From contig CAKPJN010000004.1 of the NCBI GenBank assembly GCA_934162665.1, positions 49,496-113,495 of the forward strand: a stretch of 64,000 bases of DNA, in the 5' to 3' direction. Below, in pieces: positions 48,222 to 56,389 of this stretch (within the stretch, counting starts at the first letter, position 1; every line of letters begins with the position of its first letter). Source of the DNA: an uncultured Bacilli bacterium (GTDB lineage Bacteria > Bacillota_I > Bacilli_A > RF39 > UBA660). The position numbers were made by a program, and so were the translations under genes. Below the pieces are notes generated by a model. The model was not told the origin of the DNA. It saw only the letters and a program-made list of their open reading frames with translations, and did no database searches.

Positions 48222-48887
48222 TTATGTTACTGATACTAACTCAGCTATGTATACCGTTTGTGATTTATTGTTATTATTTGTACAGGTTACTAATGTTAAT
48301 GTTGTTTTATTATAATTTCTATATATTGCGATTGTACCTGTCTTTTCTTGATCATATATATTTGTTATTTTATATGTATAAGTTTTTCCGTTATATTTTA
48401 TAATTGCACTATCACCGATTGATAATTTGTATAAGTCATTAAAGAACGCTTTCCATCCACTACCAGAATGAGCTGCAATTATAAAGTTACCCTTTTCAAC
48501 ATCTGGGTATGATGAACCTTCAACAATATAAATGTTCTTTTCTACATTATTATCTGGTGATTTTATATCTACAAAACCTTTATTTAAATTTATTTTTGGT
48601 ATTTCTAGATAACCAATATAATTAGTAGTATTAACTATTTCTTCTTGATTTATTTCTTCACTAGCCTCTTTATTACTTTCTTCTTGATAATTTGTTTTAT
48701 CATCACTAATTTCACTTTTTGATTTTTCTTCATAGAAAATATTAGTCATATAATCATAAGCTAATACTTTCTTTTTTTGAATATAATTATATGAAATAAA
48801 GAATCCGCCAATTAATGTAAGAGTTGCTCCTATAATAGCTATCATACTAGGTGAGATTCTTTTTTCTTTTTTATTTTGCTTTACCAT
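48222..48887 (-). CDS. Sortase (class A/D-like transpeptidase)
   Basis: About 221 residues. An N-terminal membrane anchor (about 14-34) and acidic linker precede a sortase barrel with YLEIPKINLN, the catalytic His in FIIAAHSGSG, the catalytic Cys in TLTLVTCTNNN, and a basic residue on a late strand. It would attach the adjacent adhesin to the cell wall. I place the start at the ATG at 48887 (MVKQNKKEKR), which overlaps the adhesin gene end by 17 bases; earlier in-frame starts would read deep into the adhesin gene. Confidence 0.88.
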   Translation of the reverse strand: MVKQNKKEKRISPSMIAIIGATLTLIGGFFISYNYIQKKKVLAYDYMTNIFYEEKSKSEISDDKTNYQEESNKEASEEINQEEIVNTTNYIGYLEIPKINLNKGFVDIKSPDNNVEKNIYIVEGSSYPDVEKGNFIIAAHSGSGWKAFFNDLYKLSIGDSAIIKYNGKTYTYKITNIYDQEKTGTIAIYRNYNKTTLTLVTCTNNNNKSQTVYIAELVSVT

Positions 48888-50676
48888 TCTTATATACAAA
48901 TCCTGCAGCAATTCCAATTATAGTAATTCCTAAAACATGCATTATTCCAGAGGCTTTTGAATTTGTATCTGGCACTCTAACTTCAGGATAATTTTCAAAG
49001 CTAATTTGATGTGATAAATGTTCATCATCAATTGTGAATGTTTTTTTCTCTGTACTTAATTTATATCCAGCAGGTGCAGATATTTCTTCTACTGTATATG
49101 TTCCATATTTAATATTTGTTAATACATATGCTTCTTTTGTAGTTGTAAATCTAGCTATTTCTTTTCCTGATTTATCTTTAATAACTAATACTGCTCCTGG
49201 TAGTATTTCTTTAGTTGATGCATCTATTTTTGTTATAGTTACAACAGTTTCTTTTGCTTCATTAGAAACCTTAAAGGAAAGTGACTTATTACTATCATCA
49301 ATTGTGAAAGTAATTGCTTTTTCTAGTTTTTTGTATCCTTTTGGTGCTTCAATTTCCTCTATTTTATATTTTCCATTTTCTAAGTTATTAATAGTATGAG
49401 CTGTTGTTGTTGATGTCCAACTATCTATTATTTTTCCTGTTGAATCTTTTAATACGAACTTTGCTCCAGCTAACGCTTTATTGGTTGCTTTGTCTATTTT
49501 TAGAACTTTTACAACACCTGGTGTTAACTCATTAGATACTTTTACTACTTGTTCTCTATTATTATCATCAATTTTAAAAGTAACTGGTTTTTCTAATTTT
49601 TTGTATCCCTTTGGTGCTTCTTTTTCTTCTATTTTGTATGTTCCATTAGATAGATTTTTTATAACATGAGCATTTGTTGTTGATGTCCAACTAGTTATTA
49701 CTTTTCCACTTGAATCTTTTAATACTAATTTTGCTCCTGTAAGTGGTTTACCTGTCTTCTTATCTAATTTGATAATTGTAACTTTGGATGTTTTAATATT
49801 TACTGTTGTAGAAGCTGTTACTTTTGTTGAAACTGGTGATAAAACCGATGCCATTACATTCTGATAACGACTAGGATCTGATGGTTGGTATTCGTATGCT
49901 TTATAAACAGTTCCAGTTGCGCTAACATTTACTGTTAAACTCATAGAAGTACTTGTGACCTTATCAGCTGGTACTTTTACTAAAAACTTTGCAGATGGTG
50001 AAAAGCTTGTAGTTTGTTGCCCTGCTTCTGTTGTTATAATTGTTCCTGATGGTGCATTATTTAATGCTACATCATAACTAGAAATATTGGATGATGTTAC
50101 TCCTATTGGGTTTGATACATAGTATTTCTTATCTGATGATAGACTCATAGTGCTATTACTGTTATTGATACTAATTGAAGTAGTTGCATATCCTTGATTT
50201 CTAGCAGCTATTGCTCCATTAACTAAATTAGATATATATCCTCTTAATCCTCTACTATCTGGAGCACTTGTCTTAAAGTAATTTGATAAATTAGCAGAAC
50301 CTGTAGTTGAATCTAAATACCACCAAACTGCAGTTTGAGTAATATAAATATCTGATATTCTATCACCTGTTATATTTTTTGCAGGATAACCATTTTGCAT
50401 TAAGTATGCAAAACCTGCATCTTTTTCTCCTACAAGTTTTAAAGTTTGATTTGTAACTGTAGTTTTATTAATATCAAGACAGTATACATATTCTCCACTT
50501 GTTGTTTTCATAATAGAAAAATATGTTTGTCCAATTAATTTTGGAATTGCTTCTGCGTTACCTAATGTAATAGTGCTTGGTGCAGCATTTACATTCGTAA
50601 TTAAATTATTTAGTCCTATTATAGAAATTAAGACTATTGCAAAAAGTTTTATAAATTTTGAAGTTATTTTTTTCAT
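48871..50676 (-). CDS. Sortase-anchored adhesin with thioester domain and three Cna-B domains
   Basis: 601 residues. Signal peptide (LFAIVLISIIGLNNLITNVNA) is followed by a thioester-type domain with Cys66 in YVYCLDINK and Gln114 in YITQTAVWWYL. A spacer domain and three Cna-B domains (about 300-565) come next, each with Lys, Glu and Asn for an intramolecular isopeptide bond (e.g. KLDKKTGKPLTGAKL, KIEEKEAPKGY). The C-terminal signal is VPDTNSKASG, a membrane helix and a short basic tail. VPDTN departs from LPxTG at the last position. Thioester domains can bind host or surface amines covalently. ATG follows GAGGGGG. Confidence 0.9.
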   Translation of the reverse strand: MKKITSKFIKLFAIVLISIIGLNNLITNVNAAPSTITLGNAEAIPKLIGQTYFSIMKTTSGEYVYCLDINKTTVTNQTLKLVGEKDAGFAYLMQNGYPAKNITGDRISDIYITQTAVWWYLDSTTGSANLSNYFKTSAPDSRGLRGYISNLVNGAIAARNQGYATTSISINNSNSTMSLSSDKKYYVSNPIGVTSSNISSYDVALNNAPSGTIITTEAGQQTTSFSPSAKFLVKVPADKVTSTSMSLTVNVSATGTVYKAYEYQPSDPSRYQNVMASVLSPVSTKVTASTTVNIKTSKVTIIKLDKKTGKPLTGAKLVLKDSSGKVITSWTSTTNAHVIKNLSNGTYKIEEKEAPKGYKKLEKPVTFKIDDNNREQVVKVSNELTPGVVKVLKIDKATNKALAGAKFVLKDSTGKIIDSWTSTTTAHTINNLENGKYKIEEIEAPKGYKKLEKAITFTIDDSNKSLSFKVSNEAKETVVTITKIDASTKEILPGAVLVIKDKSGKEIARFTTTKEAYVLTNIKYGTYTVEEISAPAGYKLSTEKKTFTIDDEHLSHQISFENYPEVRVPDTNSKASGIMHVLGITIIGIAAGFVYKNGKAK

Positions 50677-50891
50677 ATATTTTCCCCCTCATCTAATGTG
50701 GTATATTATACCATAAAATCGCTTATTTGGCAAATAATATTTTTTTATTGCTTTATTATTATATATCTTTTATATTATTTTTCAAGTATTTAATATGATT
50801 TTAAAACAATATATTACTATTATATTAAAAGAGTTTTGCTATAACACTTTTTTTCTTTGTTCATATAATACTTTAGTTGGAAAGGAGATTT

Positions 50892-51482
50892 ATGAAAAAG
50901 AAAATTTTTGTTTATGTTTTATGTGGAATATTAATATTCCTATTAGCCTCTTTAGTATTATTTGATTTTAATAAGAAGGAAAAGAGTAAAAATACTAAAG
51001 TTACGTTAGCCGAAGTTGCTCATACTATTTTTTACGCTCCACAATATGTTGCTATAGAAAAAGGCTATTTTGAAAAATATGGAATAGATGTTGAGTTAAT
51101 TTTAACATCTGGTGCAGATAAAGTTACTGCTGCATTATTATCTGGAGATGCTGATATTGGTTTTTCGGGAAGTGAAGCTACTATTTATGTCTATAATGGA
51201 GGAGAAAAAGATTACCTAAAAACATTTGCACAACTTACTCAAAAAGATGGTACTTTCCTAGTATCTAGAAAAAAATATGATAATTTTACTTTAGATGATT
51301 TAAAAGGGAAAGATGTTATTGGAGGACGTGCTGGTGGTATGCCTGAAATGACATTTGAATGGGCATTAAAGAAAAATGGAATTGATCCTAAAAAAGATGT
51401 TAACATTGATACTTCTGTTGCTTTTCCTGCTATGAGTGGTGCATTTATAGGTGGTCAAGGGGACTTTGTTACATTATTTGAA
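50892..51482 (+). pseudogene. ABC transporter substrate-binding protein (NMT1/ThiY-like), 5' part, split by element 1
   Basis: About 197 codons, beginning MKKKIFVYVLCGILIFLLA (lipid-free signal anchor) followed by an NMT1/SsuA-type domain: VAHTIFYAPQYVAIEKGYFEKYG, LLSGDADIGFSGSEATI and GRAGGMPEMTFEWALKK. The frame enters foreign sequence after TLFE and stops 4 codons later. The rest of the protein continues at 57092. ATG follows AAAGGAG; a TTG 15 bases earlier overlaps that site. Such proteins bind thiamine precursors, sulfonates or taurine; no TPP riboswitch is visible upstream, so the substrate is unknown. Confidence 0.9.
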
Positions 51483-51483
51483 C
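51480..51483 (+). repeat. Left attachment site core (GAAC) of element 1
   Basis: GAAC directly after TTATTT of the interrupted gene; the same four bases stand at 57092-57095. Confidence 0.7.
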
Positions 51484-51528
51484 AAAGTGCGTGAGAATGA
51501 AGTCACCAAGTGAAAAATTATATGTCTT

Positions 51529-53238
51529 TTAAAGACAAAAATAACAATTCACTTGGTAATTGACCTTATATCTTTTAGTTCCTTGTGTGTCGTATCCTCT
51601 TTTAAATTCATAACTACTTCTTAAAATTGGTTGTAGTTTTTTTGTTTCATCATTCTCTTTGTAAGATAAAAATATATTTAATTCCATATTATTTTTATCA
51701 TTACATATTTTAGATACTACGATACGCTCTAGTAAAGAACTAATTATTTTATCTATTGTAGATTTAGAATTAACTTTTTGTTTTAAGATTTCAGCAAGTT
51801 CTTTAGTTTTATCTGTTGTTCCTTTTAATTCATCTTTTTGACTTTTTAACTTATTAAGTTCATTATCAAGAACTTTAATTTTTTCATTAAAAGAATTATT
51901 CCTTTCATAAAACTCAGTATTTGATAAACCACCTTGTAAACTAAGTTCTAATAATTTATCTTTTTTAACATAAAGATTATTTATTTCTTTCTCTCTTAAA
52001 CTTATTTCTTCATCTATACCAGTATCTATTTCTAAATGTTTGTAATAATTCATAAGAGTATCAATTACTTCGTTAGAATCTATTTGTAGTTTAGAAATTA
52101 AATCTTTAAAAATTGCATCTAGTTCAGATTCTCTAATATTTGGTGAATCACAAGTAGATTTACCGTTTTTTAAATATTCGGAACAAACCCAAGTAATATC
52201 TTTTTTATTTTTTCTAAATTCTCTTCTGTGGAAAACTGTATTGTGCTGTCCACAATATATTTTAGCACTATATAAGTATCTATTTTTATAAATACTTTTA
52301 TCTTCTTTTCGTTCACTAAATGCTTTCTTTCTTGATATTAAACGAGTATTAGCTCTTTCCCATAAGTCTTCATCAATGATTGGTGGTATTCTTGTTTTAT
52401 CTTCATAAATAACCCAATCATCTTTTTCAAAGTATTTTATTTTTTTAGTCATATAATCTACTATTTCAGATTTTCTTGCACAATAATATCCTTTATATTT
52501 TGGATTTTCAATCATTCTTGAAATTGTAGATATACACCATTTCTTACCTTGACAAGTTTTTAATCCTTCACTATTTAAAGTTTTAACAATTTTAGAAAGT
52601 GTTAATTCTTCAACTGCATATAGTTCATAGATTCTTCTAACAACTTTTGCTTCTTCTTCTATGATATTTAATACTCCAGTATCCTTATCTTTTTTATAAC
52701 CATAAAGCAAATCATTACCTAATATTTCTCCACGTTCTATTGCACGATTCATACCAAATTTAACACGTTCTGATAAACGTCTAATTTCATCTTGTGCCAT
52801 AGACGCCATTATGGTTAATCTAAGTTCAGAATCAGGCATAGCAGTATTAATATTATCATTTACGAATAGTACAGCCACTCCATAAGATAAAAGTTCTCTA
52901 GTATATTTAATACTATCAAGAGTATTTCTTGAAAATCTAGATATTTCTTTGGTAACTATTAAATCAAATTTACCACTTCTAGCATCTTCAATCATTTTCA
53001 TAAAGTTGTCTCTTTTAACATCACTTGTACCAGTTATTCCATCATCTACATAACCTTTGAAATAAGTCCAATTTGGATTTTCTTTTATATATTGTTCAAA
53101 ATGTTCCACTTGATTTTGAAGAGATTTCTTTTGTTCTAAATGATCTGTTGATACTCTCGCATAATCTGTTACTTTAAGTTTTATACTTGTAAGTGGCATT
53201 CCCATATTTAACTGCTTTCGAACAGTATATAAATCCAA
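51529..53238 (-). CDS. Large serine recombinase of element 1
   Basis: 569 residues. The N-terminal resolvase domain has the catalytic Ser in YARVSTDHLEQ, then FDLIVTKEISRFSRNTLDSI and MASMAQDEIRRLSERVK. A recombinase domain (LNIIEEEAKVVRRIYELYAV) is followed by a zinc-ribbon-like segment with Cys residues (IYCGQHN, WVCSEYLKNGKSTCDSP) and a coiled coil. It would integrate and excise the element, consistent with the GA crossover. Start is TTG at 53238 after AAAGGAG; no better ATG exists near the N-terminus. The 3' end faces the left junction 45 bases away. Confidence 0.93.
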   Translation of the reverse strand: MDLYTVRKQLNMGMPLTSIKLKVTDYARVSTDHLEQKKSLQNQVEHFEQYIKENPNWTYFKGYVDDGITGTSDVKRDNFMKMIEDARSGKFDLIVTKEISRFSRNTLDSIKYTRELLSYGVAVLFVNDNINTAMPDSELRLTIMASMAQDEIRRLSERVKFGMNRAIERGEILGNDLLYGYKKDKDTGVLNIIEEEAKVVRRIYELYAVEELTLSKIVKTLNSEGLKTCQGKKWCISTISRMIENPKYKGYYCARKSEIVDYMTKKIKYFEKDDWVIYEDKTRIPPIIDEDLWERANTRLISRKKAFSERKEDKSIYKNRYLYSAKIYCGQHNTVFHRREFRKNKKDITWVCSEYLKNGKSTCDSPNIRESELDAIFKDLISKLQIDSNEVIDTLMNYYKHLEIDTGIDEEISLREKEINNLYVKKDKLLELSLQGGLSNTEFYERNNSFNEKIKVLDNELNKLKSQKDELKGTTDKTKELAEILKQKVNSKSTIDKIISSLLERIVVSKICNDKNNMELNIFLSYKENDETKKLQPILRSSYEFKRGYDTQGTKRYKVNYQVNCYFCL

Positions 53239-53285
53239 TTCTTCTTCTCCTTTCTAAAAACATTATAGCATAATTTTTCATAAAT

Positions 53286-53474
53286 TTAATGAGCACCACT
53301 TAAATTACGACTTTTCAACTCTTTTAAAATATTCTTCTCAGTATATTTAAACATTTTATATGAAATTTTATTTTCATTAAATAACTCTTTATTTAAAGTG
53401 AGAGCCACTTCTAAAAGTATTTCTTTATTCTTATTTTTTACTTCTTTACTTCTCAAAGAATCGTTGTTATTCAT
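53286..53474 (-). CDS. Small SHOCT-like protein next to the recombinase
   Basis: 62 residues, MNNNDSLRSKEVKNKN at the start, then a helical core with LNKELFNENKISYKMFKYTE. Small proteins with this pattern often precede the recombinase in clostridial serine-recombinase elements and are annotated as SHOCT-domain or excision-related; a recombination-directionality role is a guess. Start is the ATG at 53474, which has GGGAGAG upstream. An earlier GTG in frame lies in the ribosome-binding site. Confidence 0.6.
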   Translation of the reverse strand: MNNNDSLRSKEVKNKNKEILLEVALTLNKELFNENKISYKMFKYTEKNILKELKSRNLSGAH

Positions 53475-53533
53475 AATCACTCTCCCTTATTTAAAACTAT
53501 GAGAAATAATACAAAATAATACTTTAAGAAAAA

Positions 53534-53566
53534 AAGCAGAGACTATTTAGTATCTAGTTTCTGCTT
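53534..53566 (-). terminator. Terminator of the MobC-like gene
   Basis: AAGCAGAgACTA / TAGTtTCTGCTT, about 12 bases of stem with one wobble, followed on the minus strand by seven Ts; it overlaps the stop codon. Confidence 0.8.
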
Positions 53567-53938
53567 AACTTCTTTTATATGAGTAATTTTTAATATATTT
53601 TCAACAGTTGTTATTAAATCCTTAATTTCATTATGAAGAAGATTATTGTTATCTTCAATCATTTTTATATCACCTTTAGAAATCATTACATTTTTTATTA
53701 GCTGACCTTGTTCATATTTTATTCTATTAACAATGCTAATAAATTCACTTATTTTTGCTAGAATCTCAGTTCTACCTTCAATGTTTTCTTTGTATAGAGT
53801 TTCATAAATACATGCACTCCTAACATAAGCAGCTAAATGTGGCCCAAATCCATATTCAATTGCTTTCTCTGTAATAATTCTTCTTTCTTCATCATTTAAC
53901 ATTATATTTATTTTCTTTCTTCTATCTACTTTAGTCAT
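53543..53938 (-). CDS. MobC-like relaxosome/ribbon-helix-helix protein
   Basis: About 131 residues. The N-terminal segment KINIMLNDEERRIITEKAIE then FGPHLAAYVRSACIYE has the ribbon-helix-helix-like pattern of MobC/relaxosome accessory proteins. A helical C-terminal part follows. MobC proteins help a relaxase open oriT. No relaxase is present in the element, so a helper would be needed. Start is the ATG at 53938 after AAGGAG, overlapping the previous gene by 8 bases. Confidence 0.65.
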   Translation of the reverse strand: MTKVDRRKKINIMLNDEERRIITEKAIEYGFGPHLAAYVRSACIYETLYKENIEGRTEILAKISEFISIVNRIKYEQGQLIKNVMISKGDIKMIEDNNNLLHNEIKDLITTVENILKITHIKEVKQKLDTK

Positions 53939-54452
53939 TTTTATTCTCCTTTTCATTTAATTTTTGCTTATAATCTAATAATTCCTTAATGTAAGATTTT
54001 CTATAATATTTTTGGTCTAACCATTTTATACCATTAGGTTTAATATATAGTTTTCCATCCATATAGCATTTACAAATTATTTTCTTATTCATTCTTTCAA
54101 TTGCTTTTAAAATAGAACTATTACTTTTATTAAAATATTCTTGAAGTTCTTTAACATTTAGATAGAAATATACTTTTTCAAAATGTGAAATATTTAGTTC
54201 GTTTTCCATGTATAATATTTGTTCTTCTAAAAAGTTTATTTCTCTATCTAAATAAAATCCTTGTTTATTGAAATATACTTCCTTCAACCAATCTACAAAT
54301 TCTAAATTAAAAAAAACAATTAAATCGCTACTTGGACCTAATTTATAATAAATCCAATTTTCAAAGTAATGTATTTTTTCCATTACCTTTATAGCACGAT
54401 TTAATTGTTTCTCTGATACTCCTAATTTTCTTTGAACATCTATTTTATACAT
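53931..54452 (-). CDS. DNA-binding-type protein of element 1 (paralogue of the element 2 protein)
   Basis: 173 residues. An N-terminal helix-turn-helix-like part (IDVQRKLGVSEKQLNRAIKV) is followed by WLKEVYFNKQGFYLDREINF, a coiled coil, a second winged-helix-like part (NVKELQEYFNKSNSSILKAI) and a conserved tail IKPNGIKWLDQKYYRKSYI. The protein at 61450-61986 shares the same order and motifs (WLDEVYFNKSKYYLDLEIDF, IRSDGIKWIYEKYYRKEYL). It may bind the conserved block just upstream, as a regulator or an oriT/replication factor; unproven. ATG follows AAAGGAAAATGG. Confidence 0.75.
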   Translation of the reverse strand: MYKIDVQRKLGVSEKQLNRAIKVMEKIHYFENWIYYKLGPSSDLIVFFNLEFVDWLKEVYFNKQGFYLDREINFLEEQILYMENELNISHFEKVYFYLNVKELQEYFNKSNSSILKAIERMNKKIICKCYMDGKLYIKPNGIKWLDQKYYRKSYIKELLDYKQKLNEKENKND

Positions 54453-54509
54453 CCATTTTCCTTTCAGATTTTCACCTCGGTTCTTATGACATATAATATA
54501 ATTTCAATC

Positions 54510-54585
54510 TATCAAGCATGGTGTTATCACACCCTTTTCTTGTTAGGGATAATTTCCTAAGACCCATTATAGTCTCCGACGGTTT
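54510..54585 (-). other. Conserved structured block, copy 1 (leader RNA or oriT-like)
   Basis: Read on the minus strand: AAACCGTCGGAGACTAT, then GGGTCTTAGG, an inverted repeat (CTTAGGAAAT / TCCCTAAC region), CCCTAACAAG, then a GGTGT-loop-ACACC hairpin and CATGCTTGATA. A second copy in element 2 (62024-62100) keeps the unpaired words and both hairpins while loop and stem bases vary. It lies between a promoter/attenuator and the DNA-binding-type gene. Confidence 0.7.
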
Positions 54586-54602
54586 AGATAAAATTTTATC
54601 AT
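54567..54602 (-). CDS. Possible 11-codon leader peptide of element 1
   Basis: ATG at 54602, 9 bases after the GGAG of GAAAGGAGCGTG, encodes MIKFYLNRRRL and stops at TAA. It is too small to identify otherwise. The three Arg codons overlap the conserved CGTCGGAGACTA word. In element 2 the word is kept but the frame is not, so the nucleotides rather than the peptide may be what matters. Confidence 0.35.
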   Translation of the reverse strand: MIKFYLNRRRL

Positions 54603-54642
54603 ATTAATCACGCTCCTTTCTTATAAGATAATAAAAAAGGAC

Positions 54643-54675
54643 ACAAAAAAAAGAGAGATAAAATCTCTCAAAATT
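54643..54675 (-). terminator. Attenuator-like terminator in the element 1 leader
   Basis: GAGAGATAAAATCTCTC (54653-54669) followed on the minus strand by eight Ts, framed by GGAC and GTCC. It lies between the promoter at 54705-54733 and the ribosome-binding site, so transcripts must pass it. Confidence 0.7.
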
Positions 54676-54704
54676 AGTCCTTCTTACAATTACCCTATAT
54701 TACC

Positions 54705-54733
54705 ATTTTAACACATTTTTTTAGGACACGCAA
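54705..54733 (-). promoter_or_regulatory. Promoter of the element 1 control module
   Basis: Minus strand TTGCGT (54733-54728), 17-base spacer, TAAAAT (54710-54705), followed by the conserved word GGTAATATAGGGTAATTGTAA, an operator candidate. The same arrangement occurs twice in element 2. Confidence 0.65.
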
Positions 54734-54749
54734 TGGACATATGATAGAT

Positions 54750-55352
54750 TTAATCAATATTTTGTTTAAAATGTTTTTGCATATTTTTTCTATATAATAC
54801 TTTTTCTAATGCCTTTTCTTGCCCATATTTAATTGCTTCTTGAAAATATAAATTTCTTATATACATATAATAATCTACTTTATTACTTTCTTTACTTGGA
54901 TATAATACTATATTTTTTTTCTCAAAGATTGTTGATTGGTCACATGAGACCATTTTTAGATAATCTTCTGCTGATCCATCAAGTTCTACACTTATATATT
55001 CTCTATAATCTGCATCTGCGTCATCATAGGAAACTATAAAGTCTTCAGAACAGTTTTCATCTTTATTATTGTTAATTTTGTATGTACCCATATATACATA
55101 AATATTATTTGTATTACTAACATGTATATCAGTTAGAACTTTCTCTAATATTTGATCAGCAGTTAATTTTTCTATTCCATAAAAGCTATAACCTTTATTA
55201 TTTTCTAATCTTTGTTTTAATTCTAAATAATGACGTACTTCTGGTAATTGCTCGTATAGTTCTATTGCTTCTTGAATTTTCTCATTTTCTCTTTTTATAG
55301 AAATTAGCGAGTTGTAATTTCTTCGTATATCTTTTAATTCTCCTTCAGTCAT
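54750..55352 (-). CDS. Element 1 cargo protein of unknown function
   Basis: 200 residues, soluble. A helical N-terminal third (YEQLPEVRHYLELKQRLEN) precedes a mixed domain with NIYVYMGTYKIN and DFIVSYDDADADYREYISVE, and a basic C-terminus. No family recognised. ATG follows AAGGAGG. It is followed by the promoter of the control module, and preceded by the RhuM gene. Confidence 0.55.
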   Translation of the reverse strand: MTEGELKDIRRNYNSLISIKRENEKIQEAIELYEQLPEVRHYLELKQRLENNKGYSFYGIEKLTADQILEKVLTDIHVSNTNNIYVYMGTYKINNNKDENCSEDFIVSYDDADADYREYISVELDGSAEDYLKMVSCDQSTIFEKKNIVLYPSKESNKVDYYMYIRNLYFQEAIKYGQEKALEKVLYRKNMQKHFKQNID

Positions 55353-55387
55353 TCCTAAACCCTCCTTTTGATTATTATAACATATTA

Positions 55388-56371
55388 TTAATTTATTTCT
55401 TCTATTTTTTTATTTAAAACCTCTAGATAATCTTGTTCAGCAGTAGTTAAATGTTTTTGCATATACTTATCATATTCTTCATGTGCTTTTTTTAACGCTT
55501 GTTCATGAGATATGTTTCCTAAACCTTTTAAAATGTCTTTTCTAGTCATCTTTAGAAAGAAATCTAATTCATTTATCCAATCTTGCATTGTCATAGGATG
55601 TCTATCTAGTGCATTAATTTCAGCAACATCTAAATAAGCAGATACTATTCTATTTAAAACATTTAATTCTTCATCTGTTAAATAATTTTTTGCTATTTCA
55701 GTTTCACTTTTAGTTGGATAGTTTCCTTTAAAATTAGTAAGCCCTAAATTTTCTTTTTCTGAATCAACTCTATTAAAAATTATTTCAGCAGCAGTATTGC
55801 CATGTGTAGCATAATGCATTTTATTTTGAACAGTTTTAAAGAATTCTATTGATAATTTGTCTTTAGGATCATAATCTATTGATGTTGCATAAATATCTAA
55901 TACTTTCCTCCAAAATATCTTTTCACTAGATCTAATATCACGAATTCTAGCAAGTAATTCTTCAAAATATGGACTTTCTCCATTATTTTTTAATCTTTCA
56001 TCATTTAGTGCAAAACCTTTAGTCATATATTCTTTTAATACTTTAGTTGCCCAGATTCTAAATTCTGTTGCTTTTTTAGAATTTATTCTATATCCTACAG
56101 CAATAATAGCATCCAAATTATAGTGTTCTATATTTCTTTTAACTTTTCTATTACCTTCATTTTGAACTGTCAAGAAATCTTTGACAGTTGAATTTTTATC
56201 AAGTTCTTCTTCTTTAAAAATATTACTTAGATGATAACTAATATTTTGTTTAGTAGTGTCATAAAGATTAGCCATTACATCTTGACTCATCCATATATCT
56301 TCATTTTGTATATTGACATCTACTTTTATATTACCATCATTCGATACATATATAAGCATATTATTTTTCAT
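55388..56371 (-). CDS. RhuM-family protein (virulence-associated, phage/mobile-element type)
   Basis: 327 residues. The RhuM signature is visible: DEDIWMSQDVMANLY-like start (IWMSQDVMANLYDTTKQNIS), IEHYNLDAIIAVGYRINS and KKATEFRIWATKVLKEYM, then a C-terminal region with LNRIVSAYLDVAE. The N-terminal KilA-N/BRO-like fold suggests DNA binding. RhuM proteins are common on mobile elements; their role is not established. ATG follows AAAGGAG. Confidence 0.9.
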   Translation of the reverse strand: MKNNMLIYVSNDGNIKVDVNIQNEDIWMSQDVMANLYDTTKQNISYHLSNIFKEEELDKNSTVKDFLTVQNEGNRKVKRNIEHYNLDAIIAVGYRINSKKATEFRIWATKVLKEYMTKGFALNDERLKNNGESPYFEELLARIRDIRSSEKIFWRKVLDIYATSIDYDPKDKLSIEFFKTVQNKMHYATHGNTAAEIIFNRVDSEKENLGLTNFKGNYPTKSETEIAKNYLTDEELNVLNRIVSAYLDVAEINALDRHPMTMQDWINELDFFLKMTRKDILKGLGNISHEQALKKAHEEYDKYMQKHLTTAEQDYLEVLNKKIEEIN

Positions 56372-56389
56372 AGCTGATCTCCTTTCTAT

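Noticed and set aside
50700..50891. TPP or other riboswitch before the NMT1-type binding protein
   Set aside because: No CTGAGA/ACCTGA-type TPP words or other recognisable aptamer; only AT-rich sequence and a ribosome-binding site.
54510..54585. tRNA or tmRNA-like gene in the structured block
   Set aside because: No acceptor stem, T-loop GTTCRA word or CCA end, and only two or three short hairpins.
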